Part shown: positions 57,401-63,339 of the stretch, piece after piece
Layout of the letters: each line of letters starts with the position of its first letter
Position numbering within the stretch: position 1 is the stretch's first letter
Assembly: GCA_949825065.1 (NCBI GenBank)
Contig: OX463849.1
Span: 31,112,043-31,176,042, forward strand
Source: Odontocerum albicorne
Taxonomy: Eukaryota; Arthropoda; Insecta; Trichoptera; Odontoceridae
Reading direction: 5' to 3'
DNA: 64,000 bases
Translations under genes and position numbers: made by a program
The notes under the pieces: generated by a model
Databases searched by the model: none
Told to the model about the DNA's origin: nothing
The model's input: the letters and a program-made list of their open reading frames with translations, nothing else

Positions 57401-60297
57401 TTCACTTGCGAGCAGCTGATTCAAAGGCAACAAAGAAAATGGTTTTTGCATTGGATTGTAACTGGAGATGAGAAGTGGATATTCTACGACAACCCCAGGA
57501 AAAAAAAATACTACGCTAAGCCCAGTCAATCGTTGTCATCGACCTCAACATCAACACCAAAACCGAACATACATGGTTCGAAGATCATGCTCTGTATCTG
57601 GTGGGACCAAAGGGGTGTTGTTTACTATGAGGTGCTGAAACCTGGCAATTCCATTACGGGCGATCGGTATCGGCTACAATGAATTCATTTGAGCCGTGTA
57701 TTGCGAGAAAAATGGCCGGAATACGAGCAAAGACATGATAAAGTTATTCTTATTCATGACAACGCTCGGCCTCATGTCGCAAATGTTGTAAAAAAATATT
57801 TGGAAACGCTCAAATGGGATGTTTTACCGCACCCGTCGTATTCCCCGGACATTGCTACTTCTGATTACTGGTTGTTCCGAAGGATGCAGCACGATTTGGC
57901 AGGTCACCGGTTCACTTCTTTCGTAGAAACCGAAAATTGACTTTGAAACCAAACTTAGATCGCCTCAAAAGACGAGTCATTTTTTCGAGATGGAATTCGA
58001 AAATTATCTGAGAAATGGGAAAAAGTAGTAGCCAGCGATGAACAATACTTTAATTGATCTGTTCATTCATTTTGTTTAGAAATAAATGCATTTTTGAACA
58101 CAAAAAAACAGACCGAACTAATGTGTACACCTAATAGTTTATATTTAATACTCAGAGAATTAATGATAGGTTACGTTTCAATGATTGACAGATTTTTATA
58201 CTGTGTAATAATGCAGTTGTCGAGTCCCAAATATGAGATTAATTCATATGCCGGGTTGTGAAATGGATATTAAAACTTGACACATTCAAGACTGAATTTC
58301 TGCAGATTGCTACTTCACAATTGTAGATCAGATCTGATTAACCATGGTCTTATCAGTTTAGATTTTGCGGAAGATTGTTAATTTCTAGAACGTCCACTTT
58401 AACAGCCTGGACTTTCATTTGATGTACAAAATGTCCAAAATAGTTAGTTATGTTCAGCACCGATACAAAGACTGTTTTTTTATCATGTAGGCTAACAATT
58501 AGTTATACTTTTTCCATTTCAAACTCGTGATTGTATGATGGGTTCAATATTTTATTTATATTTACTTTTATATTCATACTATTCTTGTATTTAAAAATAT
58601 TTTACATAAATAATTGTTTTTATTTAGGTGGAGCAGTGGCAGCTCGTTCAGTAAAGTTGTTAGAACGAGTCCCGAACCCTGAAGAGCCGGCCCCTCGAGA
58701 TGCCTGGTGGAGTGAACTGCGCACTGAAGTGAGGTCGCACATGAGAGCACTCCGCTGCAATGCTGTCTTGGCCTACCAAGAAACTACAGCGATATGGTGA
58801 GGAATATCAAAAAAAATATAGACTTCTATTCTTAAAATTGAGTATACAAGAAAGAATATGGGTCAAACATAAATATAATATTTATTGATATTTTTTATTG
58901 TTTATATAAATTTTGTGGAGATCCGTGGAGTACATTAACATATCATGATGCACGGTAATTCCAATTTGTTTTTGACCATTTCTCTATTCACTTACAAAGT
59001 CTCATATAAATTTTTTGGAGATGTAGATCAAAAGATACTCTCCGCAGATGAAGAATTGGAGCAGAGGATCCACCACTGCATGTGTGGTATGATATTCAAT
59101 CAATGTCGTTCCTTATGGTTTACCCACTGTGCCCTGTGAGCTGCTCAGAAGAGAATGCAAGGCCCAATGCCTTTGCATTTACATCTTTATGGGTTGCTGT
59201 TGTCGACACATTTGTAATGGAATACAAGATGTAGTCGCAACAAAAACACTCAAGTATTCATGTCTCATCATATAATAATTTTTTTATAGTTTGGTCACTT
59301 AAAGTTAAACAATAAATTTTTTGTCCTTTGATATCAGAGTAACATAACACAGTTTCGTCAAATTTTTCTAACACCTAAATTTATGTATTGGGTGTTAACA
59401 TAAGTTGTGTCCGTTTTTTCCAAATTTAAAAATGAGCACCAAAAGTGAAACAAAATGGTAAAGGTTATATGTGTTTGCTTTTTTTACGTTACATATATTA
59501 TTTTATTTGATTACAAGCCTTCAAAAAGGAATGTCAAGTAGATGAAAGTGAGCTTTTTCGACACCTTCTGTTCGTGTTCAATCGAGGGAATAAAGCTGCC
59601 AAAGCTGCTAGCGATTCAACATTCGACAATTGATTTTTGTTGTTTTCACTCAAAACGTGTGGAACCAAGCGCCGAACTACTGGACTTTTCCCATTGATTT
59701 AAGATGGCGATATACAGTCATATGACTACAATTCATCTGCTCAGGAAATTCTACGGTGGTTTGAAGGGGATCTTCATGAATAATATGGTTTAAGCGGTCT
59801 TCATCGAAGTCCACTGGTCGTCCGGAACGCTCCATGTCTTTCAGGTCGAAATTACCGTCTTTGAAACGCAAAAACCATCGACGATCTGTCCTTTCATTCA
59901 TAGCATCTTAACAAAAATCAATTGTCGAATGTTGAATCGCGAGCAGCTTTGGCAGCTTTATCCCCTCTATTGAACGCGAACAGAAGGAGGTGTTGAAAAT
60001 GCTCACTTTCATCTACTTGACATTCCATTTTGAAGGCTTGTAATTAAATAAAATAATATATGTAACGTAAAAACAAACACACTATCTTGTAGAGCAGAAA
60101 ATTTTCTTTCGTATGACCTTTACCATTTTGTTTTACTTTTGGTACTCATTTTTAAACTTGAAAAAAATGCACACAACTTATGTTAACACCCAATACATTC
60201 TAATTTGTTTTTTCCAGTGATGATGTTTGTGTGTTGTCTGCTACCGGTACTGCTGCTGTCATAGACTTGCATCCTAATTCACTTCTTGCACACTCGG
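24312..60297 (+). CDS. C2CD5: C2CD5 (CDP138) orthologue, 10 exons, C-terminus beyond window
   Basis: Exons 24312-24491, 27507-27681, 28755-28895, 32438-32598, 38713-38912, 42241-44808, 47019-47182, 56204-56335, 58628-58796 and 60218-60297 join in consistent phase (3970 nt). Residues 1-118 form a C2 domain with all five expected Ca2+-ligand aspartates (D19, D26, D77, D79, D85). Then come GWIPVFDTMHGIRGE, HGFVEELVINDDPEYQWID and RKIGLKALELGANAVIGF, the conserved middle of C2CD5. Exon 6 is a giant Ser-rich insert; exons 8-10 return to conserved sequence (FPPGFIMHIGG, DAWWSELRTEV, VLSATGTAAV). In mammals the protein is an Akt2 substrate that promotes GLUT4 vesicle fusion at the plasma membrane in a Ca2+- and lipid-dependent way. 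The later third of the protein was not found before 64000. The exon 5/6 junction is the weakest call. Confidence 0.9.
25394..26655 (-). mobile_element. Mariner (DD34D) with intact 27-bp ends and TA duplication
   Basis: TIR CGAGGGTTGCTACTTAAGTT at both ends; the TA target duplication is at 25392-25393 and 26656-26657. 1262 bp. Same family as 49870-51144, which lies in opposite orientation in the same gene. Confidence 0.93.
25459..26482 (-). pseudogene. Mariner transposase, frameshifted
   Basis: Starts MKLNREHFHAMIFYDF; HTH region FRWFSEFNHGRSSLQDEFRE and VTYREIEACLGIS; catalytic D in VTGDESW, D in LHHDNASSHT and D 34 residues later in SPDLAPNDFF. About 20 bp are missing near 26150 relative to the copy at 50370-50400 (…GCATGAA…GTTGGATAC), which breaks the frame between the HTH and catalytic halves. 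Both halves are otherwise open and end EYFEKQ. Confidence 0.9.
26863..26970. repeat. Tandem repeat, ~27-bp unit
   Basis: About four units of CATTCCAATAGCATATATTT(TTG); one unit diverged (AAATTCGAAAGC). Confidence 0.8.
27118..27296 (-). mobile_element. tRNA-derived SINE
   Basis: Minus strand: GACAACCTCTGTAGCGTAGT (A box), GGTTGTGGGTTCAATTGCCG (B box), A-rich linker, body and tail GGAAGAGATATGCAGCACAT. Full-length with an eroded tail. Confidence 0.7.
27507..27681 (+). CDS. C2CD5: C2CD5 exon 2
   Basis: Acceptor ATATTTTAG; VDDAELQDEPLQLRLMDHDT then YSANDAIGKVYI. Completes the C2 Ca2+ site (D77, D79, D85). Ends AAAG|GTAATA, phase 1. Includes an insect-side loop rich in Pro/Ala (about residues 100-118) before the splice site. 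Confidence 0.93.
27682..28754. other. C2CD5 intron 2
   Basis: 1.07 kb; 27885-28350 is a minus-strand CR1-like LINE 3' end. The remainder is AT-rich with no feature. Confidence 0.6.
27885..28350 (-). mobile_element. CR1-like LINE 3' end, third copy
   Basis: Tail words TTCCAACCAACCAGACAGGA, the AGAGGGAATAAAG zone, and GTTCCAGTGTCTATGACATC with ATGGACAGTAAAGGATGATG follow the same order as 14885-15320. Confidence 0.6.
28755..28895 (+). CDS. C2CD5: C2CD5 exon 3
   Basis: Acceptor TTTTTTTAG; DAVMSGWIPVFDTMHGIRGE ... SSCGVQFFH. Donor GTGAGTG is near-consensus. Phase 1 in, 1 out. Last strand of the C2 domain and the linker behind it. Confidence 0.93.
29409..29466. repeat. Perfect hairpin, 26-bp arms, 6-nt loop
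   Basis: TTTTTAAGACATATTTAGTC... (29409-29434) is fully complementary to 29441-29466 around AGTGTG. No TIR-like flanks. Confidence 0.9.
29974..30060. repeat. Inverted triplet inside an RTE relic
   Basis: A 25-bp block ATTCTACTTATAACATCCAT.. (29974-29998) recurs inverted at 30007-30031 and direct at 30041-30060, with copied flanks (GAGTTCATTC). Arms are perfect. Confidence 0.88.
30113..31400 (+). mobile_element. Mauritiana-like mariner, full length, dead
   Basis: Inward ends TAGGGTGTACAAATAAGTCA and TAGGTGTACAAATAAGTTTC, flanked by TA. About 1288 bp. Inserted into an RTE-like LINE. Confidence 0.88.
30287..31330 (+). pseudogene. Mauritiana-like mariner transposase with several stops
   Basis: ATG 30287: MPSFEPNKRHLRELLIYFFN; HTH CREWFQKFKNGEFDIEDKE; linker QTQEELALTLGVTQQAIS; catalytic VTGDEKC (TGDEKW in relatives), LHDNASPHV and, after 34 residues, SPDIAPSDYH. 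In-frame stops at 30950, in LETLN*EVL, at LF*SMTH and at TKN*VDS. Confidence 0.9.
31401..31520 (-). mobile_element. RTE-like LINE, left part of a split copy
   Basis: Minus frame VHSGVLGPNLVYGSGAWVLK, homologous to 34480-34560 (VHSGVLVPILMYGSETWALK). Confidence 0.75.
32030..32370 (-). mobile_element. RTE-like LINE RT fragment
   Basis: The plus complement has GCCGACACCACCATGTCATC TGCATGC, i.e. minus ADDMVVSA (a YADD-type box), and upstream ATTCACTCTCAGATTTTG-type sequence. Short and degraded. Confidence 0.5.
32438..32598 (+). CDS. C2CD5: C2CD5 exon 4
   Basis: Acceptor CTATTTTAG; SPIIPYGYQAQVIHGFVEEL, then DPEYQWIDKIRTPRASNEAR, almost invariant in the family. Ends CAG|GTAAAT, phase 0. Confidence 0.93.
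33147..33899. mobile_element. TTAA-flanked element with GGTCACCGGTGACC palindromes
   Basis: Ends TTAACACGTTCCGTGCCGC and TTAACACGTTCCGCGCCGC (read inward) share 18 of 19 bases. 753 bp. Palindrome TAGGTCACCGGTGACCTA at 33296-33313 and 33819-33836, and TAGATCACCGGTGACCTA at 33862-33879; the last two are 43 bp apart and the outer is centred 28.5 bp from the right end. Interior frames show no transposase. piggyBac-like, non-autonomous. Confidence 0.78.
34200..34790 (+). pseudogene. RTE-like LINE RT fragment, internally deleted
   Basis: Plus frame: GVKQGCITPLWLFNIVIDSC then LYADVV (the YADD box has lost one D), then a deletion to KSLKIIVHSGVLVPILMYGS ETWALKRSDKS. It ends in KQRVKEH-like tail. The part between the YADD box and YGSETW is shortened. 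Confidence 0.7.
34611..34692. repeat. Short tandem, AGAGTAAGAAATAATCAGA x3
   Basis: Three copies (irregular spacing, one with TTTGCT prefix missing) inside the RTE fragment. Confidence 0.85.
35185..35231. repeat. Hairpin, 17-bp arms
   Basis: TACAGTAAAATATTGAA is complementary to TTCAATATTTTACTGTA across a ~12-nt loop. Confidence 0.8.
35385..35525 (-). mobile_element. SINE, degraded
   Basis: Minus: GACTGAGTTGGAAAGATGCC TGTCAACC, GGGGATTTGAC, then body and CCTTCAGGCTGATTGAAAGA tail. Head and tail are both eroded. Confidence 0.5.
36220..36704 (-). mobile_element. DD41D (rosa-like) mariner, 3' part
   Basis: Left end CAGGCTGTTTAAAAA after TA. The minus strand gives REEFRNEDFYFQQDGAP (second catalytic D), SLHSTDITPMDFFLWG (third D) and VYDTKPATVNELRAAIE. 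Frames are broken. A SINE (36712-36879) interrupts the right side; the 5' half is not recognised beyond it. Confidence 0.75.
36712..36879 (+). mobile_element. Second SINE family, tRNA head, poly(A), TSD
   Basis: A box GTGCATGGCCGCGCGGTAAC, perfect B box GGTTCGAACCC, unrelated body (GTTCGAGGATGTTAAGG, ACTTCGGTCATATC) and an A14 tail. Flanked by AAAGAGT at 36705-36711 and about 36880-36886. Recent insertion; anticodon-loop region TTCTGTGCAG. Confidence 0.82.
37103..37261 (-). pseudogene. Unidentified coding-like fragment, 52 codons
   Basis: Minus frame MVAIDLTEKDIIENLQSSMS ... NGVMPPDMKIALSNRLK, stop at 37105-37103. Amino-acid use looks coding. The end loosely recalls the region before LDPRFK in hAT transposases, which is weak. 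No start context or splice sites. Confidence 0.3.
37409..38688 (+). mobile_element. DD41D (rosa-like) mariner, full length
   Basis: Inward ends CAGGTTTTTTCAATAGGGAC and CAGGGTTTTTAAATAAGGAG, each followed by GCTCGA; TA duplications at 37407-37408 and 38689-38690. 1280 bp. The right end lies 24 bp before C2CD5 exon 5. Confidence 0.92.
37521..38583 (+). pseudogene. rosa-like DD41D transposase
   Basis: Starts MEGYNVEQRVQIIKFYFQNQ; GLSATSTW then TGA (37815-37817, likely from CGA); frameshift near 37908; TGA at 38200 (likely from TGG). Catalytic IIFSDEAHFW, WFQQDGTTCH and, with exactly 41 residues between, LTPLDFFLWG. DD41D is the mark of the rosa mariners. Ends GHLNDVIFHT. Confidence 0.9.
38713..38912 (+). 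CDS. C2CD5: C2CD5 exon 5
   Basis: Acceptor TTTTATTTTTAG; VQRKIGLKALELGANAVIGF, RCLDLEGDVGVVARGIGTAV, then a Gln/Asn-rich end. The donor GTGAGT overlaps a stop (CAG TGA) that would end any read-through, so splicing at CA|GTGAGT (phase 2) is required. A mariner ends only 24 bp before this exon. Confidence 0.9.
39735..39855 (-). mobile_element. SINE head, tRNA-derived
   Basis: Minus: AACTCCATGGCCTAGTTGG, CCTGGGGGTTGTGGGTTCAT, then body CTTCATTTC-like; the tail GATGTTTTAAA-GGTTGATT is partial. Confidence 0.65.
39901..40036 (+). repeat. Tandem duplication, 68-bp unit
   Basis: Two copies of CACATGTCACT..ATGGGTGC to GCCAAAACAATAATAAA, differing by a 2-bp indel and two substitutions. Recent. Confidence 0.92.
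41253..41475 (+). mobile_element. tRNA-derived SINE
   Basis: Head CGACCTCTGTGGACTAGTTT, GCGAGTTTGATTGCCG (B box), then body TTTCAGGCCTCTTTAACGTC, tail TATGGCTGGTTGTAAAATAT TGCCACG. Full-length order. Confidence 0.72.
42241..44808 (+). CDS. C2CD5: C2CD5 exon 6, giant Ser-rich exon
   Basis: An open frame of 855 complete codons, residues about 287-1141, low complexity and polar: SSDDYSSSDDDNSEDTS, SHSTSPSSATMSPSSDSKKS and KKKKMRTFSAGEGD are typical; RRRFSSLD and KRSLSGDE look like basophilic kinase sites. No transmembrane segment or folded domain recognised. Phase requires the exon to start at 42241 (acceptor ACAGAAAG|TG), a weak site. The better-looking acceptor at 42214 (branch-like ACTAAC at 42191) does not fit exon 5 in phase unless a small exon was missed. 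Ends GGAAAG|GTTGTT, phase 2. Confidence 0.8.
44809..47018. other. C2CD5 intron 6
   Basis: 2.2 kb, AT-rich. A loose inverted repeat at about 45090-45190 (ACGAAAATGCAG.. / ..GACGAAAGCTGC). No transposon identified. Confidence 0.5.
47019..47182 (+). CDS. C2CD5: C2CD5 exon 7
   Basis: Acceptor GTATGACAG; completes Arg and reads CPAVAAIGGPSSID ... SHRRSSDSDLSITPKG. The SSDSDLSxTPK motif matches the Ser-rich SSSDTDLSLTPK region of vertebrate C2CD5. Ends AAAAG|GTAAAT, phase 1. Confidence 0.88.
49870..51144 (+). mobile_element. Mariner (DD34D), second copy of the 25394 family
   Basis: TIR CGAGGGCTGCTACTTAAGTT (left) and the complement of CGAGGGTTGCTACTTAAGTT (right); TA at 49868-49869 and 51145-51146. 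1275 bp. Confidence 0.93.
50043..51079 (+). pseudogene. Mariner transposase with frame breaks
   Basis: MELNREHFHAMIFYDFRSEL; it retains the segment lost in 25459-26482 (CATGAACATTTGGCCGTCAA...). Frame lost at 50466 (TGA after WSKE, 1 base missing), a small loss around KDVYKIVTGD (the first catalytic D of TGDESW is deleted; sequence reads KMSKESWIYAY), and TAA at 50721. Retains LHHDNASSQT and SPDLAPKDFF. Cannot be active. Confidence 0.9.
51548..51730 (+). mobile_element. tRNA-derived SINE
   Basis: GGACACTCATGACCTAATCG (A box), GGGAGTTGTGTGTTCATTTC (eroded B box), A-rich linker, ATAACATCTTTCTGGTTGAA AGAGATTACC tail. Confidence 0.72.
52135..52215 (-). mobile_element. tRNA-like SINE head or tRNA pseudogene
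   Basis: Minus: GGCACTATAGCTTATCGGTT AGCATGC, then GTTTGAATCCTAGC (B-box-like). The arms do not fold into a convincing tRNA and no family mate is seen in the window. Confidence 0.4.
53289..53354. repeat. Imperfect hairpin, ~31-bp arms
   Basis: AGCTGTTTTGTCATACAATG GTCTTGTCAAA pairs with TTTGACAAGGCCATTGTGTG GCAAAACAGCT, with about three mismatches/G-U pairs and a 2-4-nt loop. The loop is too tight for a normal miRNA precursor. Confidence 0.75.
54998..55052. repeat. Tandem, ~22-bp unit x2.5
   Basis: ATAAAATTTG(G/A/C)CAATAA(G/T)GAT repeated. Confidence 0.75.
56204..56335 (+). CDS. C2CD5: C2CD5 exon 8
   Basis: Acceptor TTAACATTGTAG; GNSLTAGVCGGAVLRPSMNQ, then LEYPFLTLTKFPPGFIMHIG. The FPPGF-x-hydrophobic-H-x-G block is highly conserved. 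Phase 1 to 1. Confidence 0.92.
56831..58134 (+). mobile_element. Mauritiana-like mariner, full length
   Basis: Inward ends ATTGGGAGTACAAATTAGTT and ATTAGGTGTACACATTAGTT, then CGGTC(C/T)GTTT; flanking TA or close to it. The 5' part is the same family as 11630-12152. Confidence 0.88.
57005..58057 (+). pseudogene. Mauritiana-like mariner transposase, few lesions
   Basis: MSNFVLIKQHLREVLIFCFN; HTH CREWFRHFKDGDFSVEDEP; one residue lost in AES-GVTQQAVSV relative to 12090; catalytic VTGDEKW, IHDNARPHV and, 34 residues on, SPDIATSDYW. Stops at 57680-57682 (TGA), 57938 and nearby (ENWL*..*). C-terminus RKLSEKWEKVVASDEQYFN intact. Confidence 0.9.
58628..58796 (+). CDS. C2CD5: C2CD5 exon 9
   Basis: Acceptor TTTTTATTTAG; GGAVAARSVKLLERVPNPEE, RDAWWSELRTEVRSHMRALR, YQETTAIW/C. 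Ends TATG|GTGAGG, phase 2. Confidence 0.93.
59388..60193 (-). mobile_element. Foldback mariner derivative, two 5' ends head to head
   Basis: Flanked by TA (59386-59387; 60194-60195). Both ends read TTGGGTGTTAACATAAGTTG inward and stay homologous for about 250 bp (59388-59635 vs complement of 60193-59920), including the transposase N-terminus (right arm, minus: ECQVDESEHFQHLLLFAFN). Between the arms a minus-strand fragment has MNERTDRRWFLRFKDGNFDL and LNHIIHEDPLQTTVEF (second HTH), then VPHVLSENN. No catalytic domain remains. The right end lies 24 bp before C2CD5 exon 10. Confidence 0.85.
59677..59901 (-). pseudogene. Mariner transposase N-terminal fragment
   Basis: 74 codons: MNERTDRRWFLRFKDGNFDL KDMERSGRPVDFDEDRLNHI, ending HMTVYRHLKSMGKVQ. 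DNA-binding domain only; of the cecropia-like type (RHLKxxGKV). Confidence 0.8.
60218..60297 (+). CDS. C2CD5: C2CD5 exon 10 (last exon in window)
   Basis: Acceptor TTGTTTTTTCCAG; CDDVCVLSATGTAAVIDLHP NSLLAHS then split Gly at G|GTACGC. Matches the conserved LSASGTAAVLN region. The downstream family blocks (cysteine-rich CxxC region onward) are not found before 64000. Confidence 0.88.
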
Positions 60298-60531
60298 GTA
60301 CGCAGCATTTTCTTTTAATCCAAATTAGATGCAGAATAGTATATTAATACTTCTTTTTCATTTGTTGTATACCTAAATGTAGCAATGGTATTATATGTGT
60401 TGAATTTGTATTTAATAATAATAAAATAAATATTATAAATGCCCATATAGTAAGCCAACTTATCTTAATTATTTAAGGCTCTGTTGAATTTGGAATCCAA
60501 CCTAAGATTGAAATAAATAAGATGTCAAATA

Positions 60532-61863
60532 CGAGGCGTATCCAGAAAGTAAGTGTACTGTGGCTCTCACGACCGGATGGATTTAATTTTTGACATGTTG
60601 GCTACACTTCCGTGTAGCCTGACCCTTCCTCTCCGCAACGAGACCGGTTCGAGGTCAGTACGTTGAGAAGTGTCGACGCGACAACACGTTTCGTGAAAAA
60701 TGTTAATCCAATCTCCCGCCAAGTGCGAAATACGCGGCGTCATCCGTTATCTCGTTTGGAAAGGAAAACCTCCGGTTGAGGTTTATAATGAGGTGAAAAC
60801 TGCATATGGTGATAAAGCTATGAATCGTACGCGTGTGTACAAGTGGTGTCGCGAGTTTAAAAACGGTCGTACGTCTGTGCATGATGATCAGAGGAGCGGA
60901 AGACCTTCAATTGTGACTGACGAAATTGTGGAAAAAATCGAAAATGTGCTCCGTGACGATCGCAGATTGATTGTGGATGAACTTTCTGCGATGTTTCCGC
61001 AAATCTCCAGATCTCTACTACACGAAACCATCACAGAAACCCTCGGATATCGGAAACTGTCCGCGAGGTGGGTCCCAAAACAGCTGACAGACCAACACAA
61101 GTTGAATCGAGTGGAGGCCGGGCAAGAGTTTTTGAGGCGCTGCAAACTCCATGGAGAAGAATTTCTCCGCTCCATCGTTACTGGAGATGAAACTTGGGTT
61201 GCACACTACACGCCTGAAACCAAAAGGCAGTCTCAACAGTGACGTCACACCTCTTCACCCTCCGCCAAAAAGTTCAAAACCACAATTTCAGCCAAGAAAA
61301 TCATGGCATCCGTGTTTTGGGACTGTCAAGGCATAATTTTAATTGAATATATGCCTCAAGGGGAGACCATCAACTCTGCAAGATACTGTGAGACCCTAAA
61401 AAAATTGCAGAGGGCGATTCAGAACAAGAGGAGAGGCATGCTGAGAAAGGGAGTCTGCCTGCTGCACGACAATGCCAGACAACACACGGCCAACGCCACG
61501 AAGGAACTGCTCGCCTCGTTTAAATGGTATGTCCTGAACCATCCCACGAATTCCCCTGACCTAGCACCTTCAGATTACTATCTCTTTACCTCCCTGAAGC
61601 TGCATATGGGTGGAAAAAGGTTTTCAACCGACGAGGAGATAAAGGAGGAGGTGGAGAAGTGGACGGAGGGGTTGGCGGGAAACTACTTCGAGGAAGGCAT
61701 CAAAAAGTTGATACCCCGCTTCACCACCTGCATTGAGAGGAATGGCGACTATGTCGAAAAATAGCTTACATATGTACTACGGTAACCACGTAATTTTTTT
61801 GTTTAAATAAAAAAAATTGTAACCTACAAAAATTCAGTACACTTACTTTCTGGATATGCCTCG
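60532..61863 (+). mobile_element. Mariner (DD34D), full length, nearly intact
   Basis: 29-bp TIRs CGAGGCGTATCCAGAAAGTA AGTGTACTG, essentially perfect (one base differs); TA at 60530-60531 and 61864-61865. 1332 bp. Confidence 0.95.
60700..61764 (+). pseudogene. Mariner transposase with one in-frame TGA
   Basis: A 355-codon reading frame interrupted once, TGA at 61240-61242, where relatives have Trp (…QSQQ*RHTSSP). Starts MLIQSPAKCEIRGVIRYLVW; HTH YKWCREFKNGRTSVHDDQRS; VPKQLTDQHK linker; catalytic VTGDETWVAHY, LHDNARQHT and, 34 residues on, SPDLAPSDYY; C-terminus CIERNGDYVEK. One substitution from a complete frame, so the copy is young. Confidence 0.93.
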
Positions 61864-62029
61864 TAGAATTAGCTATTTTACGAAAATTAAAAAAAGTTCT
61901 TCAAATAATGAAAAACAAAACAATACACAAGATGGTATTGGTCGTGGTCTTAGTGTGTATATGTGTGTATATCAGGTCTGTAAATATGAAACCGGTTTTT
62001 TTTTCACCGGTTCAATTACTCAGCACATA

Positions 62030-63322
62030 CTAGGTTAGTCAAAAAGTTTTGAAAGCGGAAATGAAAATACATTTTTTTTGGGGGGAAATCACTTTTATTG
62101 CTCAGTATAGTCTCCCATAAGATCAATACACTTGGTCCAACGATCTTCCAACTATGTTGTCCCATCACGGAAGTGACTTTCTGGAAGGCCTGCAAAATAC
62201 TCCTCTACGACGGCTATAACCTCTTCGTTTGATGAAAAATGCTTTCTACGAAGGAATTTTTTGAGGTGTGAGAACACCCAGAAGTCAGAGGGAGCTAAAT
62301 CTGGCGAATAGGGTGGATGCTGCAACAATTCGTACCCCAATTCACTGATTTTCGCTATGGTTTTTTGAGCTGTGTGAGCAGGTGCATTGTCTTGATGAAA
62401 AATGATTTTTTTCTTCTGCAAACCGGGTCTTTTTTCACAATTTTTTTCATCCAACTGGTCCAAAAGGTCACAATAATAATCAGAGTTGATTGTCTTACCA
62501 GTTTGGAGATAATCTATCAATAAAATTCCTTTTGCATCCCAAAAAACTGACGCTAACACCTTCTTGGCCGATTTCTGGACACGAACTCGCTTCGGAGCCA
62601 AAGTGCCTGGTTCACACCACTCCTTAGCCTCTTGTTTTGATTCAGGATCATGGTAGTAGACCCAAGTCTCATCCATAGTGATGAATCGACGCAGAAAATC
62701 CTTTTTATCCTTTCGAAATTGCTCCAAATGTTGCTCAGAAAGTCGCATTCGAACGTGTTTTTGTTGCATTGTTAGCAAATGCGGCACCCATTGTGCACAC
62801 AGTTTTTTGAAACCCAAAACTTCAGCCAAAATATGCCATGTTGTTCCATGTGAGATGCCTATGGTGTCAGCTATCACATCCACAGTCGATCGATGATCTT
62901 CCAAAACCATATCCTGTATTTTCGCTATGATTTCTGGTGTTGATGCACTTTTTGAACGTCCTGAGCTTGGATCGTCTTCAACGCTTGTACGGCCACGCTT
63001 AAACTCCAAAACCCATCGGTGAACGGTTGGAAATGAAGGAGAAGACTCCTTTAATACTTTCACCATCTTTGCATGGATCTCAGGAGCCGATAAACCTTCC
63101 AAAACAAAGAATTTAATCACTGCACGATATTCGGATTTTTCCATTGTTAAAAAATACACTGACACGTCAACTTCAAATGGCTTGTAAACAAAGAATGAAT
63201 TGACAGATCGAAATGAAATTTTGAGTACGTTCTTATGAAATATAAAATATTAAAATGGCGTAGAAATTTTGGTTTTCTACTGCTCCATAGATGTCGCTTT
63301 CAAAACTTTTTGACTAACCTAG
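62030..63322 (-). mobile_element. Mariner (DD34D), full length, nearly intact, nested
   Basis: TIR CTAGGTTAGTCAAAAAGTTT TGAAAGCG identical at both ends; TA at 62028-62029 and 63323-63324. 1293 bp. Confidence 0.95.
62095..63144 (-). pseudogene. Mariner transposase with one in-frame TAG near the C-terminus
   Basis: ATG 63144: MEKSEYRAVIKFFVLEGLSA; HTH RWVLEFKRGRTSVEDDPSSG; VPHLLTMQQKH linker; catalytic ITMDETWVYY, FHQDNAPAHT and, 34 residues on, SPDLAPSDFW. TAG at 62152-62154 removes the last 19 codons, which remain in frame after it (LEDRWTKCIDLMGDYTEQ, TAA at 62095-62097). The catalytic domain is complete upstream of the stop. Confidence 0.93.
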
Positions 63323-63339
63323 TACATAGGTCTGTAATG

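Larger units (their letters stand above)
56336..58627. other. C2CD5 intron 8
   Basis: 2.3 kb, more than half of it the mariner at 56831-58134. Confidence 0.6.
58797..60217. other. C2CD5 intron 9
   Basis: 1.42 kb; contains the foldback mariner derivative 59388-60193. 58800-59387 shows nothing recognisable. Confidence 0.6.
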
